Assembly: GCF_013372225.1 (NCBI RefSeq)
Contig: NZ_CP053832.1
Coordinates: 186,001-250,000 of the forward strand
DNA: 64,000 nt
Direction of reading: 5' to 3'
From: Campylobacter ureolyticus
GTDB lineage: Bacteria; Campylobacterota; Campylobacteria; Campylobacterales; Campylobacteraceae
The translations under genes and the position numbers were made by a program. The notes beneath the pieces were generated by a model, which was not told the origin of the DNA, did no database searches, and saw nothing but the letters and a program-made list of their open reading frames with translations. This document shows, piece after piece, positions 17,499-26,847 of this stretch (positions are counted from its first letter, which is position 1; every line of letters starts with the position of its first letter).

Positions 17499-18752
17499 AT
17501 GTTTAAAGAACGAGTTAAAGGTCATCATAGACAAAACCTAACAAGACCAACGATGGCAAATCCAAAGGAATTTGAGGATTTTTTAAATACAAAACCACTG
17601 GATAAAAATGGCATTATCTATTTTCACATCCCATTTTGCGACAATATCTGTTCGTTTTGTAACTTAAATAGAAAAAAACTGGAGGGAAAACTTGATGAAT
17701 ATAGCGATTTTTTGGTAAAAAATATTGAGTATTATGCCAAATTTCCCTATATCAAAGAAAAAGTTTTTAGTAGCATTTACTTTGGTGGCGGGACACCGAC
17801 AACTTTAAGTTTATCAAATTTAGAGAAAGTTTTAAAGGCGATTAATGAGAGTTTCAACATCGCAAAAGAGGCTGAGTTTAGCTTTGAGACAACACTTCAC
17901 AATCTAAATAAAAACAAGATAAATTTAATGCAAAGTCTAGGAGTCAATCGCTATAGCATTGGTATTCAGACATTTTCAAACAAGGGTAGAAAACTCCTAA
18001 ATAGAGTTGGCGACAAAAGCAAAGCGTTGGAGAAGCTAGGCTTGATAAAAGATGAGTTTAATGGCTTTGTTTGCACTGATATCATCTACAACTATCCAAA
18101 CCAAAGCGAGGATGAGATTTTAGAAGATGCTAGGATTTTAAAGGAGCTAAAGATTGATAGCACAAGTTTTTACTCACTTCAATTTCACGAAGGCTCGGCT
18201 TTTTTGAAAGAGAACGATCCAAATTATTATGATTTAAAAACTGACTTTAAGCTTCATAAGCTCTTTTTAGAAAGTATGCTTGATGATAGCAATTATGAGC
18301 TTTTAGAATATACAAAAGTTGCACGAAAAAATCGCGATAGATATCTATATATAAAGCTTTCTCACGAAGGTGTTGATATATTGCCAATTGGAGTTGGAGC
18401 TGGCGGAGGGCTTGGAAATTTTGGGATTTTTTCTATGAGCCAAGAGATGAAAATGATATCGAAAAAAACAGCTGCTCAAAAAGAGTATGATCTATTTTCA
18501 AATTTGTTTCAATACGATAAAATCGACATCGCAAGAGTAAAAAGTTTTTTAGACGAGAAAACTTTTGATGAAATTTATAAGTTTTTTAAAACCTGTGAAA
18601 GTGAAAAGTTGTTAAAAATAGAAGAGGGTTTTTTGATATTTAATATAGCTGGAATTTTTTGGGGAAATAGTATCGCTGAAGAGAGCTTGAATTTGACAAA
18701 AGAGTATTTTTTACAAAAACATTTAAAAGAGATTGAGGGAGAAAATTTATGA
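17499..18752 (+). CDS. hutW: HutW/ChuW-type radical SAM enzyme for anaerobic heme degradation
   Basis: A 417-residue HemN-like protein. The radical SAM cysteines are C47, C51 and C54 (FCDNICSFC), GGGTP is at 96-100, and a HemN-type C-terminal domain follows. The N-terminal HRQNLTRPTM stretch and a glycine-rich GVGAGGGLGNF (about 297) point to the HutW/ChuW/HmuW branch, which uses SAM to methylate and open the heme ring without oxygen, releasing iron and an anaerobilin-type tetrapyrrole. Location at the end of a heme-import operon, directly before a flavodoxin, supports this over coproporphyrinogen oxidase. It overlaps the next gene by 4 bp. Confidence 0.87.
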   Translation: MFKERVKGHHRQNLTRPTMANPKEFEDFLNTKPLDKNGIIYFHIPFCDNICSFCNLNRKKLEGKLDEYSDFLVKNIEYYAKFPYIKEKVFSSIYFGGGTPTTLSLSNLEKVLKAINESFNIAKEAEFSFETTLHNLNKNKINLMQSLGVNRYSIGIQTFSNKGRKLLNRVGDKSKALEKLGLIKDEFNGFVCTDIIYNYPNQSEDEILEDARILKELKIDSTSFYSLQFHEGSAFLKENDPNYYDLKTDFKLHKLFLESMLDDSNYELLEYTKVARKNRDRYLYIKLSHEGVDILPIGVGAGGGLGNFGIFSMSQEMKMISKKTAAQKEYDLFSNLFQYDKIDIARVKSFLDEKTFDEIYKFFKTCESEKLLKIEEGFLIFNIAGIFWGNSIAEESLNLTKEYFLQKHLKEIEGENL

Positions 18753-19252
18753 AAACATTAGTTTTATACCATTCACTAACTGGCAACACAAAAAAAGTTG
18801 CCACTGCAATTGCAAAAAGCAAAAACGCCGATTTAAAAAGCATAGATGAAGAGTTTGATGTGGACAATTATGAGTGTGTTATATTTGGATTTTATGTAGA
18901 TAGAGGTTTTTTTGTGCCAAAGGCTGAAAATGTAGCAAAAAATATCAAAAACAAGACAATGGGGCTGTTTTTTACGCTAGGTGCTGAACCAGATGGCGAT
19001 CATGCAAAAGATTGCGAGAAAAAAGCGCTTGATTATTTTACAAAGCTAGGCAACAATGTAAAGGCAACTTTTTGCTGCCAAGGAGCAATCGATCCAAAAG
19101 TAATCGAGCAAATGAGACAAATGGCGGCAAAAATGGGCGATAAGGCAGTCCATCAAATAACACCCCAAAGAGAGGCTAGATGGAAAAGAGCAGCCTCACA
19201 TCCAGATGAAAATGACATAAAAAACGCTGTTTTGGCCTTTGAGAGTTTATAA
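18749..19252 (+). CDS. Flavodoxin-family protein, HmuF-like (heme/anaerobilin handling)
   Basis: A 167-residue flavodoxin-fold protein with the FMN phosphate loop SLTGNT at residues 9-14, FTLGAEPDGDHA near 75-86, and a C-terminal REARWKRAASHPDENDI block (141-157) that ordinary electron-transfer flavodoxins lack. Translationally coupled to the radical SAM gene. In Fusobacterium the flavodoxin HmuF is encoded with HmuW and takes part in heme trafficking and anaerobilin reduction; the same role is inferred here. It could instead be the electron donor to the radical SAM enzyme. It contains adjacent cysteines at 109-110. Confidence 0.8.
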   Translation: MKTLVLYHSLTGNTKKVATAIAKSKNADLKSIDEEFDVDNYECVIFGFYVDRGFFVPKAENVAKNIKNKTMGLFFTLGAEPDGDHAKDCEKKALDYFTKLGNNVKATFCCQGAIDPKVIEQMRQMAAKMGDKAVHQITPQREARWKRAASHPDENDIKNAVLAFESL

Positions 19253-19355
19253 AAATAAATTTCTTAAAAATATTGTTTATCTAAATTTAATATTAAATTT
19301 CACTAAAATTAGATAAAATAGGAATTACCATTAAATTTAAATTTGGAGTAAAATT

Positions 19356-19802
19356 ATGAAAACAGAAGAAATTAAAGAACTTATGAAGTACTTTGAAAGT
19401 ACAGGAATCGGTCGTATGAGATTAAAAGAGGGCGATTTTGAAATAGAGCTTAGAAAAACTTGCGAATTAAACGAAGCTGCACCTGAAGTATGCCCAGCTC
19501 CAGTATCTCAACCACCAATTAATGTTGTTGTAAATGGCGAACAAAACAAACAACAATCCTCAAAAGATACTATAAACTCGCCAATGGTAGGAACTTTTTA
19601 TATCGCACCAAGTCCTGGTGAAGCGCCTTTTGTAAAGGTTGGGCAAACTGTTAGAAAAGGTGATGTTGTTGGCATAATCGAAGCTATGAAAATAATGAAT
19701 GAAATAGAGGCTGAGTTTGACTGTAGAATTTCAAACATATTAGTTGCCGATGGTCAGCCAGTTGAGTTTGGTATGGCAATTATCGAGGTGGAGAAATTAT
19801 AA
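19356..19802 (+). CDS. accB: Biotin carboxyl carrier protein of acetyl-CoA carboxylase
   Basis: A 148-residue BCCP: N-terminal helix region, a flexible Pro/Gln/Asn linker, and a biotinyl domain with EAMKIMNEIEA (lysine 112 receives biotin). It carries carboxylate from AccC for malonyl-CoA synthesis. A TTTGGAGTAAA ribosome site precedes the ATG, and a likely -10 (GATAAAAT) lies near 19312. Overlaps accC by one base. AccB-accC pairing is as in C. jejuni Cj1291c-Cj1290c. Confidence 0.96.
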   Translation: MKTEEIKELMKYFESTGIGRMRLKEGDFEIELRKTCELNEAAPEVCPAPVSQPPINVVVNGEQNKQQSSKDTINSPMVGTFYIAPSPGEAPFVKVGQTVRKGDVVGIIEAMKIMNEIEAEFDCRISNILVADGQPVEFGMAIIEVEKL

Positions 19803-21139
19803 TGGAGATTAAAAGAATTCTTATTGCAAATCGCGGTGAGATAGCATTAAGAGCTTTAAGAACCATACAAGAAATGGGAAAAGAAGCTGTTGTTGTTTAT
19901 TCAACCGCGGATAAAGATGCGCTTTATGTAAAATATGCTGATGCAAGTATTTGTATTGGGCCTGCTAGAAGTAGTGATAGCTATTTAAATATACCTGCGA
20001 TTATGACAGCGGCTCAAATTAGCGAATCGGATGCTATTTTCCCAGGATATGGTTTTTTAAGTGAAAATCAAACTTTTGTTGAAATTTGCGAGAAAGAAGG
20101 CATTAAATTTATAGGACCAAATTTATCAGCTATGGCATTAATGAGTGATAAATCAAAGGCAAAAAGCTTTATGAAAAGAGCAGGGGTTCCTGTAATTCCT
20201 GGAAGTGATGGCGTTTTAAAAGATGTTGAAGAGGCTAGAAAATTAGCAAATGAAATGGGTTACCCAGTTATCTTAAAAGCAGCAGCTGGTGGTGGCGGAA
20301 GAGGAATGAGGCTTGTTACAAAAGGTGAAGATTTAGAAAAAAACTTTTGGGCAGCTGAAAGTGAAGCATTAAGTGCTTTTGGAAATGGCTCAATGTATAT
20401 TGAAAAGTATATTACAAATCCTCGCCATGTTGAAGTTCAAATTTTAGGCGATGAGCATGGAAATGTAATTCATGTCGGCGAAAGAGATTGTTCTATGCAA
20501 CGCCGCCATCAAAAATTAATCGAAGAAACTCCTGCTACAATTTTAGATGAAAAAACAAGAGAAAAACTTCATGAAACTGCGATCGCAGCAACTAAGGCCA
20601 TAGGTTATTATGGTGCTGGAACTTTTGAGTTTTTATACGATCAAGATTCAAAAGAGTTTTATTTTATAGAGATGAATACAAGACTTCAGGTCGAACACTG
20701 TGTAAGTGAAATGGTAAGTGGTCTTGATATGGTTGAGTGGATGATAAGAATAGCTCAAGGTGAAAAACTTCCTAGTCAAGATGAGATAGAATTTAGAGGG
20801 CATTCAATAGAGTGCAGAATAGCAGCTGAAGATCCAAAAAGTTTTGCGCCAAATCCTGGAAAAATAACTAAATTTATAGCTCCAAATGGTAGAAATGTAA
20901 GATTTGATAGTCATATTTATGAAGGATATAGTGTTCCACCATTTTATGATAGTATGATAGGAAAACTTATAGTTCATGCAGACACTAGGCAAAAAGCAAT
21001 TGCTAAGATGAGAGTTGCTTTGGATGAGCTTATTATTCAAGGCATCAAAACAACTAGAAATTTTCATTTAAATATGATGGAAAGTGCTGACTTTGCAAAT
21101 AATAAATTCGATACAAATTATCTAACAAAATATTATTAA
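19802..21139 (+). CDS. accC: Biotin carboxylase subunit of acetyl-CoA carboxylase
   Basis: A 445-residue ATP-grasp biotin carboxylase of family length. Visible are the N-terminal ILIANRGEIALRALR, the glycine-rich AAAGGGGRGMR loop, the CSMQRRHQKLIEETPA block and FIEMNTRLQVEH. It carboxylates biotin on AccB. A strong hairpin follows the stop. Confidence 0.97.
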   Translation: MEIKRILIANRGEIALRALRTIQEMGKEAVVVYSTADKDALYVKYADASICIGPARSSDSYLNIPAIMTAAQISESDAIFPGYGFLSENQTFVEICEKEGIKFIGPNLSAMALMSDKSKAKSFMKRAGVPVIPGSDGVLKDVEEARKLANEMGYPVILKAAAGGGGRGMRLVTKGEDLEKNFWAAESEALSAFGNGSMYIEKYITNPRHVEVQILGDEHGNVIHVGERDCSMQRRHQKLIEETPATILDEKTREKLHETAIAATKAIGYYGAGTFEFLYDQDSKEFYFIEMNTRLQVEHCVSEMVSGLDMVEWMIRIAQGEKLPSQDEIEFRGHSIECRIAAEDPKSFAPNPGKITKFIAPNGRNVRFDSHIYEGYSVPPFYDSMIGKLIVHADTRQKAIAKMRVALDELIIQGIKTTRNFHLNMMESADFANNKFDTNYLTKYY

Positions 21140-21141
21140 AA

Positions 21142-21170
21142 ATTAAAGCCGATTTAATCTCGGCTTTAAT
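21142..21170. terminator. Bidirectional terminator between accC and the SurA-like gene
   Basis: ATTAAAGCCGA pairs perfectly with TCGGCTTTAAT (11 bp, 7-base loop). It sits 3 bp after the accC stop and 46 bp beyond the stop of the convergent gene, with a T-rich stretch on the plus side. Confidence 0.75.
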
Positions 21171-21215
21171 TTAAATTTTAAATATTGAAATTGTTAATTT
21201 TATAAATTTTTAGAA

Positions 21216-22052
21216 TTATTTTTTAGGGGGTAAAACTTCTATGATGGCATTTGCTCTTAGTTTTTCAAAGTAATCATCAACTGTTTTTCGTCTTTCATTT
21301 TTAGCAAACATTTCAAAAACTTGATCTTTTGCAGTTTCAAAATCTACTTTTTTAACTCCATTTTTTGAATCAATTCTTAAAACCTCATAAAATCCTTGTG
21401 GATGGTCCATAATAGGAGTAAATTCACCATTTTTCATATTTAAAAAAGCAAATGCAGTTTGCTCATTAAGAGATGATTTTGGGATTGTAATTTTATGAGA
21501 ATAAACAGATGCTCCCACTTTTCCGCGTATAACATTTTCAATCTCTTTTTTTGTTTTAGCGGCAAATCTAGTTGCATTTACTGATTCAAAACTCATAAAA
21601 AGCATAGGATTGCTTTCATAAAACTGCTTTACACTTTCAGGAGTTATTTTTTTATCAGCTTTTGCAAAAATTCCGCCTAAAAGTTTTTGAGTTTGTATAT
21701 CTTTTGCCAAATTTGATCTAAACTCATCGAAATTTACTCCTTGTTTTATAAGAGTATTTTTAAACTCTTCAGGTGTTTTTCCCTCTTTTTTAGCAATTTC
21801 TTCAATTGCATTTGTAACCTCGTAAGGTGCAACTCTTATATCTCTTTTTTTAATTTCTGAGGCTTGTAGTTTTTCATTTATTAAAAATTGTAATGCTGTA
21901 TCTTGATTGGAAGTTTTTATTTTTTTCATTGTATCAAAAACTTCAAAATTCGTAATTGGTTCATTATTTACCTTTGCAACAACCCAATTTACCATACCTG
22001 CATTGGCTACACTAAAGCCAAGCATAAGTAAAAAAATTAACTTTTTTTTCAT
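21216..22052 (-). CDS. SurA-like periplasmic peptidyl-prolyl isomerase/chaperone
   Basis: A 278-residue exported protein: signal peptide ending VANA, N-terminal SurA-type chaperone region (VNWVVAKVNNEPITNFEV), then a parvulin-like domain (about 150-250, with GEFTPIMDHPQGFYEVLRI). It corresponds in position to C. jejuni Cj1289, between accC and gltX, and probably helps fold outer-membrane proteins. An AAAGG site precedes the ATG. It diverges from gltX. Confidence 0.88.
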   Translation of the reverse strand: MKKKLIFLLMLGFSVANAGMVNWVVAKVNNEPITNFEVFDTMKKIKTSNQDTALQFLINEKLQASEIKKRDIRVAPYEVTNAIEEIAKKEGKTPEEFKNTLIKQGVNFDEFRSNLAKDIQTQKLLGGIFAKADKKITPESVKQFYESNPMLFMSFESVNATRFAAKTKKEIENVIRGKVGASVYSHKITIPKSSLNEQTAFAFLNMKNGEFTPIMDHPQGFYEVLRIDSKNGVKKVDFETAKDQVFEMFAKNERRKTVDDYFEKLRANAIIEVLPPKK

Positions 22053-22082
22053 AAAAAAACCTTTATTTTAAGCTTATAAGAC

Positions 22083-22088
22083 TATAAT
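22083..22088 (+). promoter_or_regulatory. Probable -10 element (TATAAT) for gltX-maeB-pncB-upp operon
   Basis: Perfect TATAAT 52 bases before the gltX ATG (22140) in the region shared with the divergent SurA-like gene. Confidence 0.45.
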
Positions 22089-22139
22089 TGACAAATTATA
22101 GCGAAATATTTTACAAATTTGGAAATAAAAGGAAAAATT

Positions 22140-23525
22140 ATGATTGTAACTCGTTTTGCTCCTTCTCCGACTGGATATCTTCATATCGGTGGGCTTAGGA
22201 CGGCACTTTATAACTACTTATATGCAAGAGCAAATAATGGAAAATTTTTACTTCGAATTGAAGATACTGACTTAAAGAGAAATAAGATAGAAGCTACAAA
22301 TGCGATTATAGAAGCATTTAAATGGTGCAAACTTGACTATGATGGCGAGCTTGTTTATCAAAGTGATAGATTTGACATATATAAAAAATATATACAAAAA
22401 CTTTTAGATGAAGGTAAAGCTTATAAATGTTATATGACTAAAGACGAGCTTGATGAGCTTAGAAAAAGTCAAGAAGCGATGAAAATTCGCCCAAAATATG
22501 ACGGAAGATATAGGGATTTTAAAGGAACACCTCCAGCAGGAATTGATCCAGTAATTCGTATAAAAGCTCCAATTAGTGGGACTATACAATTTAAAGATGG
22601 TGTAAAAGGTGAAGTTAAATTTAATGTTGATGATATGTTAGATGATTTTATAATCGCAAGAAGTGATGGAAGTCCTACATATAATTTTACAGTTGTAATT
22701 GACGATGCATTAATGGGCGTAACTGATGTAATTAGAGGTGATGATCACCTTTCAAATACACCAAAACAAATTATTTTGTATGAGGCACTTGGTTTTAAAA
22801 CTCCAAATTTTTATCATGTTGCGATGATTAACGGACCTGATGGGCAAAAGCTTTCCAAAAGACACGGTGCAACAGATGTTATGGAATATAAAAAAATGGG
22901 TTATTTAAGTGAAGCTTTATTAAATTTCTTAGTAAGACTTGGCTGGAGCCATGGTGATGATGAAATTTTTTCAATGAAAGAGTTAAAAGAGCTTTTTGAT
23001 CCACATAATCTTTCAAAATCTTCAAGTAGCTTTAATCAAAGTAAACTAGAATGGTTAAATCAGCACTACATAAAAAATGCAAGCTTTGAAAGACTATCTC
23101 ATGAGCTAAAAGAATTTGACCTTAACCTAGATGAGGTAAAACATGCAAAACTTCTAATAGATAGTATAAAAGAACGCTCAGTCACACTTTTACAAATGAA
23201 AGAGATGGCAAATTCTATCCTTAACAAACCACAAAGCTATAATGAAAAAGCTTATAAAAAATTTATTAATGAAAATAGTTTAAAATTACTTGCAAGTTTT
23301 TCTGAAATTTTAGATAAAGATATGGATGCTTTGGGATACGAGGAGCTAATAAATAAATTTTTAGAAAAAAATGAAGCAAAACTAAAAGACTTAGCTCAGC
23401 CATTAAGGATAGCAATAACTGGAAATAGCGTAAGTCCATCTATTTTTGAAGTGCTTGAAATTTTAGGAAGCGATGAGGTAAAACAAAGAATTAAAAATTT
23501 AATAAACAAATCTAAGGAGTTATAG
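22140..23525 (+). CDS. gltX: Glutamyl-tRNA synthetase
   Basis: A 461-residue class I synthetase with the HIGH-type motif HIGG (FAPSPTGYLHIGGLRTALYNYL) and the KLSKRHG loop. It charges tRNA with glutamate. I start at ATG 22140, which has AAAGGA upstream; an in-frame TTG at 22119 would add seven residues with no ribosome site. Many Campylobacter carry two GltX proteins, one acting on tRNA-Gln; this position corresponds to C. jejuni Cj1288c (gltX2). Confidence 0.96.
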   Translation: MIVTRFAPSPTGYLHIGGLRTALYNYLYARANNGKFLLRIEDTDLKRNKIEATNAIIEAFKWCKLDYDGELVYQSDRFDIYKKYIQKLLDEGKAYKCYMTKDELDELRKSQEAMKIRPKYDGRYRDFKGTPPAGIDPVIRIKAPISGTIQFKDGVKGEVKFNVDDMLDDFIIARSDGSPTYNFTVVIDDALMGVTDVIRGDDHLSNTPKQIILYEALGFKTPNFYHVAMINGPDGQKLSKRHGATDVMEYKKMGYLSEALLNFLVRLGWSHGDDEIFSMKELKELFDPHNLSKSSSSFNQSKLEWLNQHYIKNASFERLSHELKEFDLNLDEVKHAKLLIDSIKERSVTLLQMKEMANSILNKPQSYNEKAYKKFINENSLKLLASFSEILDKDMDALGYEELINKFLEKNEAKLKDLAQPLRIAITGNSVSPSIFEVLEILGSDEVKQRIKNLINKSKEL

Positions 23526-23527
23526 TA

Positions 23528-24784
23528 ATGGCAAAATACACAAAAGAAGAAGCTTTAAACTATCACATTGGTGGAAAAATTGAAGTAAATGTAAAAACCC
23601 CTTTTGAAAGTGCAAGCGATTTAACTTTGGCTTACAGTCCAGGAGTTGCAGAACCTTGCAAAGAAATAGAAGCTGATGAAAGCCTATCTTATAAATACAC
23701 AAATAAAAAAAATCTAGTAGCAGTAATTAGTAATGGAACTGCAGTTTTGGGTCTTGGAGATATTGGAGCAAGTGCAAGCAAGCCAGTAATGGAGGGAAAA
23801 TCTGTTTTATTTAAGAAATTTGCAGGAATAGATGCTTTTGATATTGAGATCAATGAAACAGATCCTAAAAAATTAGTTGAAATTTGCAGAGCAATTTCTC
23901 CAACATTTGGTGGAATAAATTTAGAAGATATTAAAGCACCTGAGTGTTTTTATGTCGAAAAAGAGCTAAAAGCAAGCACAAATATCCCTGTAATGCACGA
24001 TGATCAGCACGGAACTGCCATTATTACAACAGCTGGGTTAATAAATGCTTTAAAAATCAATGGAAAAAAACCAGAAGATATAAAAATAGTAGTAAGTGGA
24101 AGTGGAGCAGCTGGAATAGCGTGCGCTAAAATGTATAAAAATGTAGGCGTAAAACACATTTTAATGCTTGATTCAAGAGGTGTTATTCATAGTAAAAGAG
24201 ATAATTTATCACCTGAGAAAAAAGAATTTGCCATTGAAACAGAAGCTAGAACTTTAGATGATGCGATAAATGGTGCAGATATGTTTTTAGGACTCAGCAA
24301 AGGTGGAATTTTAACAAAAGATATGGTTAAATCAATGGCAAAAGATCCAATAATCTTTGCTCTTGCAAATCCTGTGCCTGAAATTTATCCAGAAGAGGTA
24401 AAAGAAGTAAGAGATGATGCGATGGTTGGAACTGGAAGAAGTGACTATCCAAATCAAGTAAATAATGTTTTAGGTTTTCCATATATTTTTAGAGGCGCAT
24501 TGGATGTTGAGGCAAGATATATAACTGAAGATATGAAAATGGCAGCTGCAAAAGCATTAGCAAAACTTGCAAGAGAAGAGGTTACAAGTGAAGTTTGCAA
24601 GATGATGGGCGTAGATAAAATTTCTTTTGGAAGAGATTATATAATTCCAAATCCTTTTGACAAAAGAGTTTTATTTGCTGTTGCTCCAGCAGTTGCAAAA
24701 GCTGCATTTGAGGGTGGCGTAGCTGGTATTAAAGAATTTGATGAAAAAGCCTATAAAGAAGAACTTAAAAAAATAAAACTATGA
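23528..24784 (+). CDS. maeB: Malic enzyme (malate oxidoreductase, decarboxylating)
   Basis: A 418-residue short-form malic enzyme that converts malate to pyruvate and CO2. Features: [31 protein letters not shown] and the dinucleotide-binding [15 protein letters not shown]. It lacks the phosphotransacetylase-like C-terminal domain of long MaeB forms. Two bases after gltX and overlapping pncB by 4 bp; the gltX-malic enzyme order matches C. jejuni Cj1288c-Cj1287c. Confidence 0.94.
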   Translation: MAKYTKEEALNYHIGGKIEVNVKTPFESASDLTLAYSPGVAEPCKEIEADESLSYKYTNKKNLVAVISNGTAVLGLGDIGASASKPVMEGKSVLFKKFAGIDAFDIEINETDPKKLVEICRAISPTFGGINLEDIKAPECFYVEKELKASTNIPVMHDDQHGTAIITTAGLINALKINGKKPEDIKIVVSGSGAAGIACAKMYKNVGVKHILMLDSRGVIHSKRDNLSPEKKEFAIETEARTLDDAINGADMFLGLSKGGILTKDMVKSMAKDPIIFALANPVPEIYPEEVKEVRDDAMVGTGRSDYPNQVNNVLGFPYIFRGALDVEARYITEDMKMAAAKALAKLAREEVTSEVCKMMGVDKISFGRDYIIPNPFDKRVLFAVAPAVAKAAFEGGVAGIKEFDEKAYKEELKKIKL

Positions 24785-26208
24785 AAAATTTAGCTCTTTT
24801 TACCGATTTTTACCAACTTAGTATGATGCAAGGGTATTTTGAAGAAAAAAAAGATACCGTAGCCATTTTTGATGTTTATTTTAGAAAACATCCTAGCAAT
24901 GGTGGATATGCCATACTTTGTGGTATAAATGAAGTGGTTGATTATATTCAAAATTTGAAATTTAGCGATGATGATATAAAGTACTTAAAGGGTTTAAATT
25001 CTTTTAGTGAGGAGTTTTTAAATTATTTAAAAGAGTTTAGATTTAGCGGTGAAATTTATGCCATGGAAGAGGGAAGTGTTGTATTTACACATGAGCCACT
25101 AATTAGATTAAAAGCAAATATTTTAGAAGCTCAGCTAATTGAAACTGCTATTTTAAATATTGTAAATTTTCAAACATTAATCGCTACAAAAAGCTCAAGA
25201 ATTGTAAGAAGTGCAGCAGGCGATAGCGTTATGGAATTTGGACTAAGAAGAGCTCAAAGTAGAAGTGCTGGATTTTATGGTGCAAAAGCTTCAATAGTAG
25301 GTGGTTGCGTGGCAACTTCAAATGTTGAAGCTGCAAAAGAATTTGATATAAAAGTAGCTGGAACGCACTCTCATTCTTGGGTTCAAAGTTTTGATAATGA
25401 ACTTGAAAGTTTTAGAGCTTATGCAAAAATTTATCCAAACAATGCTCTTTTGCTTGTTGATACTTATGATGCTTTAAGTAGTGGTGTTCCAAATGCAATT
25501 ACAGTTTTTAAAGAGCTAAAAGAAAAAGGTTTTAAGCCTCTTGGCATTAGAATAGATTCTGGAGATTTGGAGTATTTGAGTAAAGAGGCTAGAATTATGC
25601 TTGATAATGCCGGCTTTAAAGAAGCTATTATTGTTGGTTCAAACGACCTTGATGAGTATAGCATACAACATTTAAAAGATGGTGGAGCAAAGATTGATAG
25701 TTGGGGTGTTGGAACAAGGATGATAACTTCAAGCGATGATGCATCACTTGGCGGGGTTTATAAATTAAGCGGGGTTGTTAAAAATGGTAAAATTGTGCCT
25801 AAAATGAAAATTTCAAATGACCCAAGAAAGATAAATAACCCAGGATATAAACAAGTATATAGATTTTACGATAAAAACACAAACAAAGCTTTAGCAGATC
25901 TTATAACCTTAGATGATGAAAAATTAGAAGATATTAATGAAGTAGAAATTTTTCACCCACTTTATACATATAAGAGAAAAAAACTTTCAAATTTTTATGC
26001 TAAAAAACTTTTAAAACCACTTTTTATAGATGGTAAATTTGTAGGCAAGAAAAAAAGTGTAAATGAGATAGCTAAATTTACACAATCTGAGCTTAAAACT
26101 ATGTGGGAAGAGTATTTAAGAAATATAAAACCACAAAGTTATAAAGTTGATTTATCTCAAAAACTATGGGATATAAGAGAAAAAATTATAAACAATCATA
26201 AAGCTTAA
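24781..26208 (+). CDS. pncB: Nicotinate phosphoribosyltransferase
   Basis: A 475-residue NAPRTase that makes nicotinate mononucleotide for NAD salvage. Motifs: N-terminal LALFTDFYQLSMMQGYFE, EFGLRRAQS, GTHSHSWVQSF, LLVDTYDALSSGVPNA and GIRIDSGDLEYLS. It is inserted between maeB and upp, where C. jejuni has malic enzyme directly next to upp. The 4-bp overlap with maeB couples the two. Confidence 0.95.
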   Translation: MKNLALFTDFYQLSMMQGYFEEKKDTVAIFDVYFRKHPSNGGYAILCGINEVVDYIQNLKFSDDDIKYLKGLNSFSEEFLNYLKEFRFSGEIYAMEEGSVVFTHEPLIRLKANILEAQLIETAILNIVNFQTLIATKSSRIVRSAAGDSVMEFGLRRAQSRSAGFYGAKASIVGGCVATSNVEAAKEFDIKVAGTHSHSWVQSFDNELESFRAYAKIYPNNALLLVDTYDALSSGVPNAITVFKELKEKGFKPLGIRIDSGDLEYLSKEARIMLDNAGFKEAIIVGSNDLDEYSIQHLKDGGAKIDSWGVGTRMITSSDDASLGGVYKLSGVVKNGKIVPKMKISNDPRKINNPGYKQVYRFYDKNTNKALADLITLDDEKLEDINEVEIFHPLYTYKRKKLSNFYAKKLLKPLFIDGKFVGKKKSVNEIAKFTQSELKTMWEEYLRNIKPQSYKVDLSQKLWDIREKIINNHKA

Positions 26209-26216
26209 GGAAAAAT

Positions 26217-26846
26217 ATGAAAAATATAAAGCACATAACTCATCCTTTAATAGAACATAAACTCACCATTTTAAGAGATATTAAAACTGATCCTTTTCAA
26301 TTTAGAATGCTTATTGATGAGATAACATATCTTTTAATTTTTGAAGCTTGCAGGGATTTAGAATTAAAAGATGTAAAAGTTCAAACACCAGTTTCAACTG
26401 CAAATTGCAAAAAACTAAAAACAAAAGTTATGATTTGCCCGATTTTACGAGCTGCACTTGGTATGCTTGATGCAGTGTTTAAGATTATTCCTGATGCAAG
26501 TGTTGGATTTTTAGGATTTCAAAGAGATGAAAAAAGTCTAGAAGCAAATTTCTTTTATGCAAAGCTTCCAAACGATTATAAAAATAGAACTGCAATTATA
26601 ATTGATCCAATGTTTGCAACTGGTGGAACAGCTATTGAGGCAGTTAAGTTTCTAAAACAAAAAGGCGTCAAGAGTATTAAATTTATCTCTATTATAGCAG
26701 CACCAGAAGGACTTAAGAAATTTAGTGAAAAATTTCCAGATGTCAATGTATATGTCTCAGCTATAGATGAGGGCTTAAATGAAAAAGGCTATATCGTTCC
26801 AGGGCTTGGAGATGCTGGGGATAGGGTTTTTAATACCTTAAGTTAG
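26217..26846 (+). CDS. upp: Uracil phosphoribosyltransferase
   Basis: A 209-residue enzyme of usual length that makes UMP from uracil and PRPP. Features: HPLIEHKLTILRD start, VMICPILRAALGM, PRPP loop DPMFATGGTAIEAV, and the C-terminal uracil site YIVPGLGDAGDR. AAGGAAA precedes the ATG. One base separates its stop from the following lipoprotein gene. Confidence 0.96.
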   Translation: MKNIKHITHPLIEHKLTILRDIKTDPFQFRMLIDEITYLLIFEACRDLELKDVKVQTPVSTANCKKLKTKVMICPILRAALGMLDAVFKIIPDASVGFLGFQRDEKSLEANFFYAKLPNDYKNRTAIIIDPMFATGGTAIEAVKFLKQKGVKSIKFISIIAAPEGLKKFSEKFPDVNVYVSAIDEGLNEKGYIVPGLGDAGDRVFNTLS

Positions 26847-26847
26847 T

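Noticed and set aside
17499-18752. Coproporphyrinogen III oxidase (hemN) as the function
   Set aside because: The HemN-like fold fits, but the N-terminal HRQNLTRPTM, the operon with a heme importer and the coupled flavodoxin fit the HutW/ChuW branch better.
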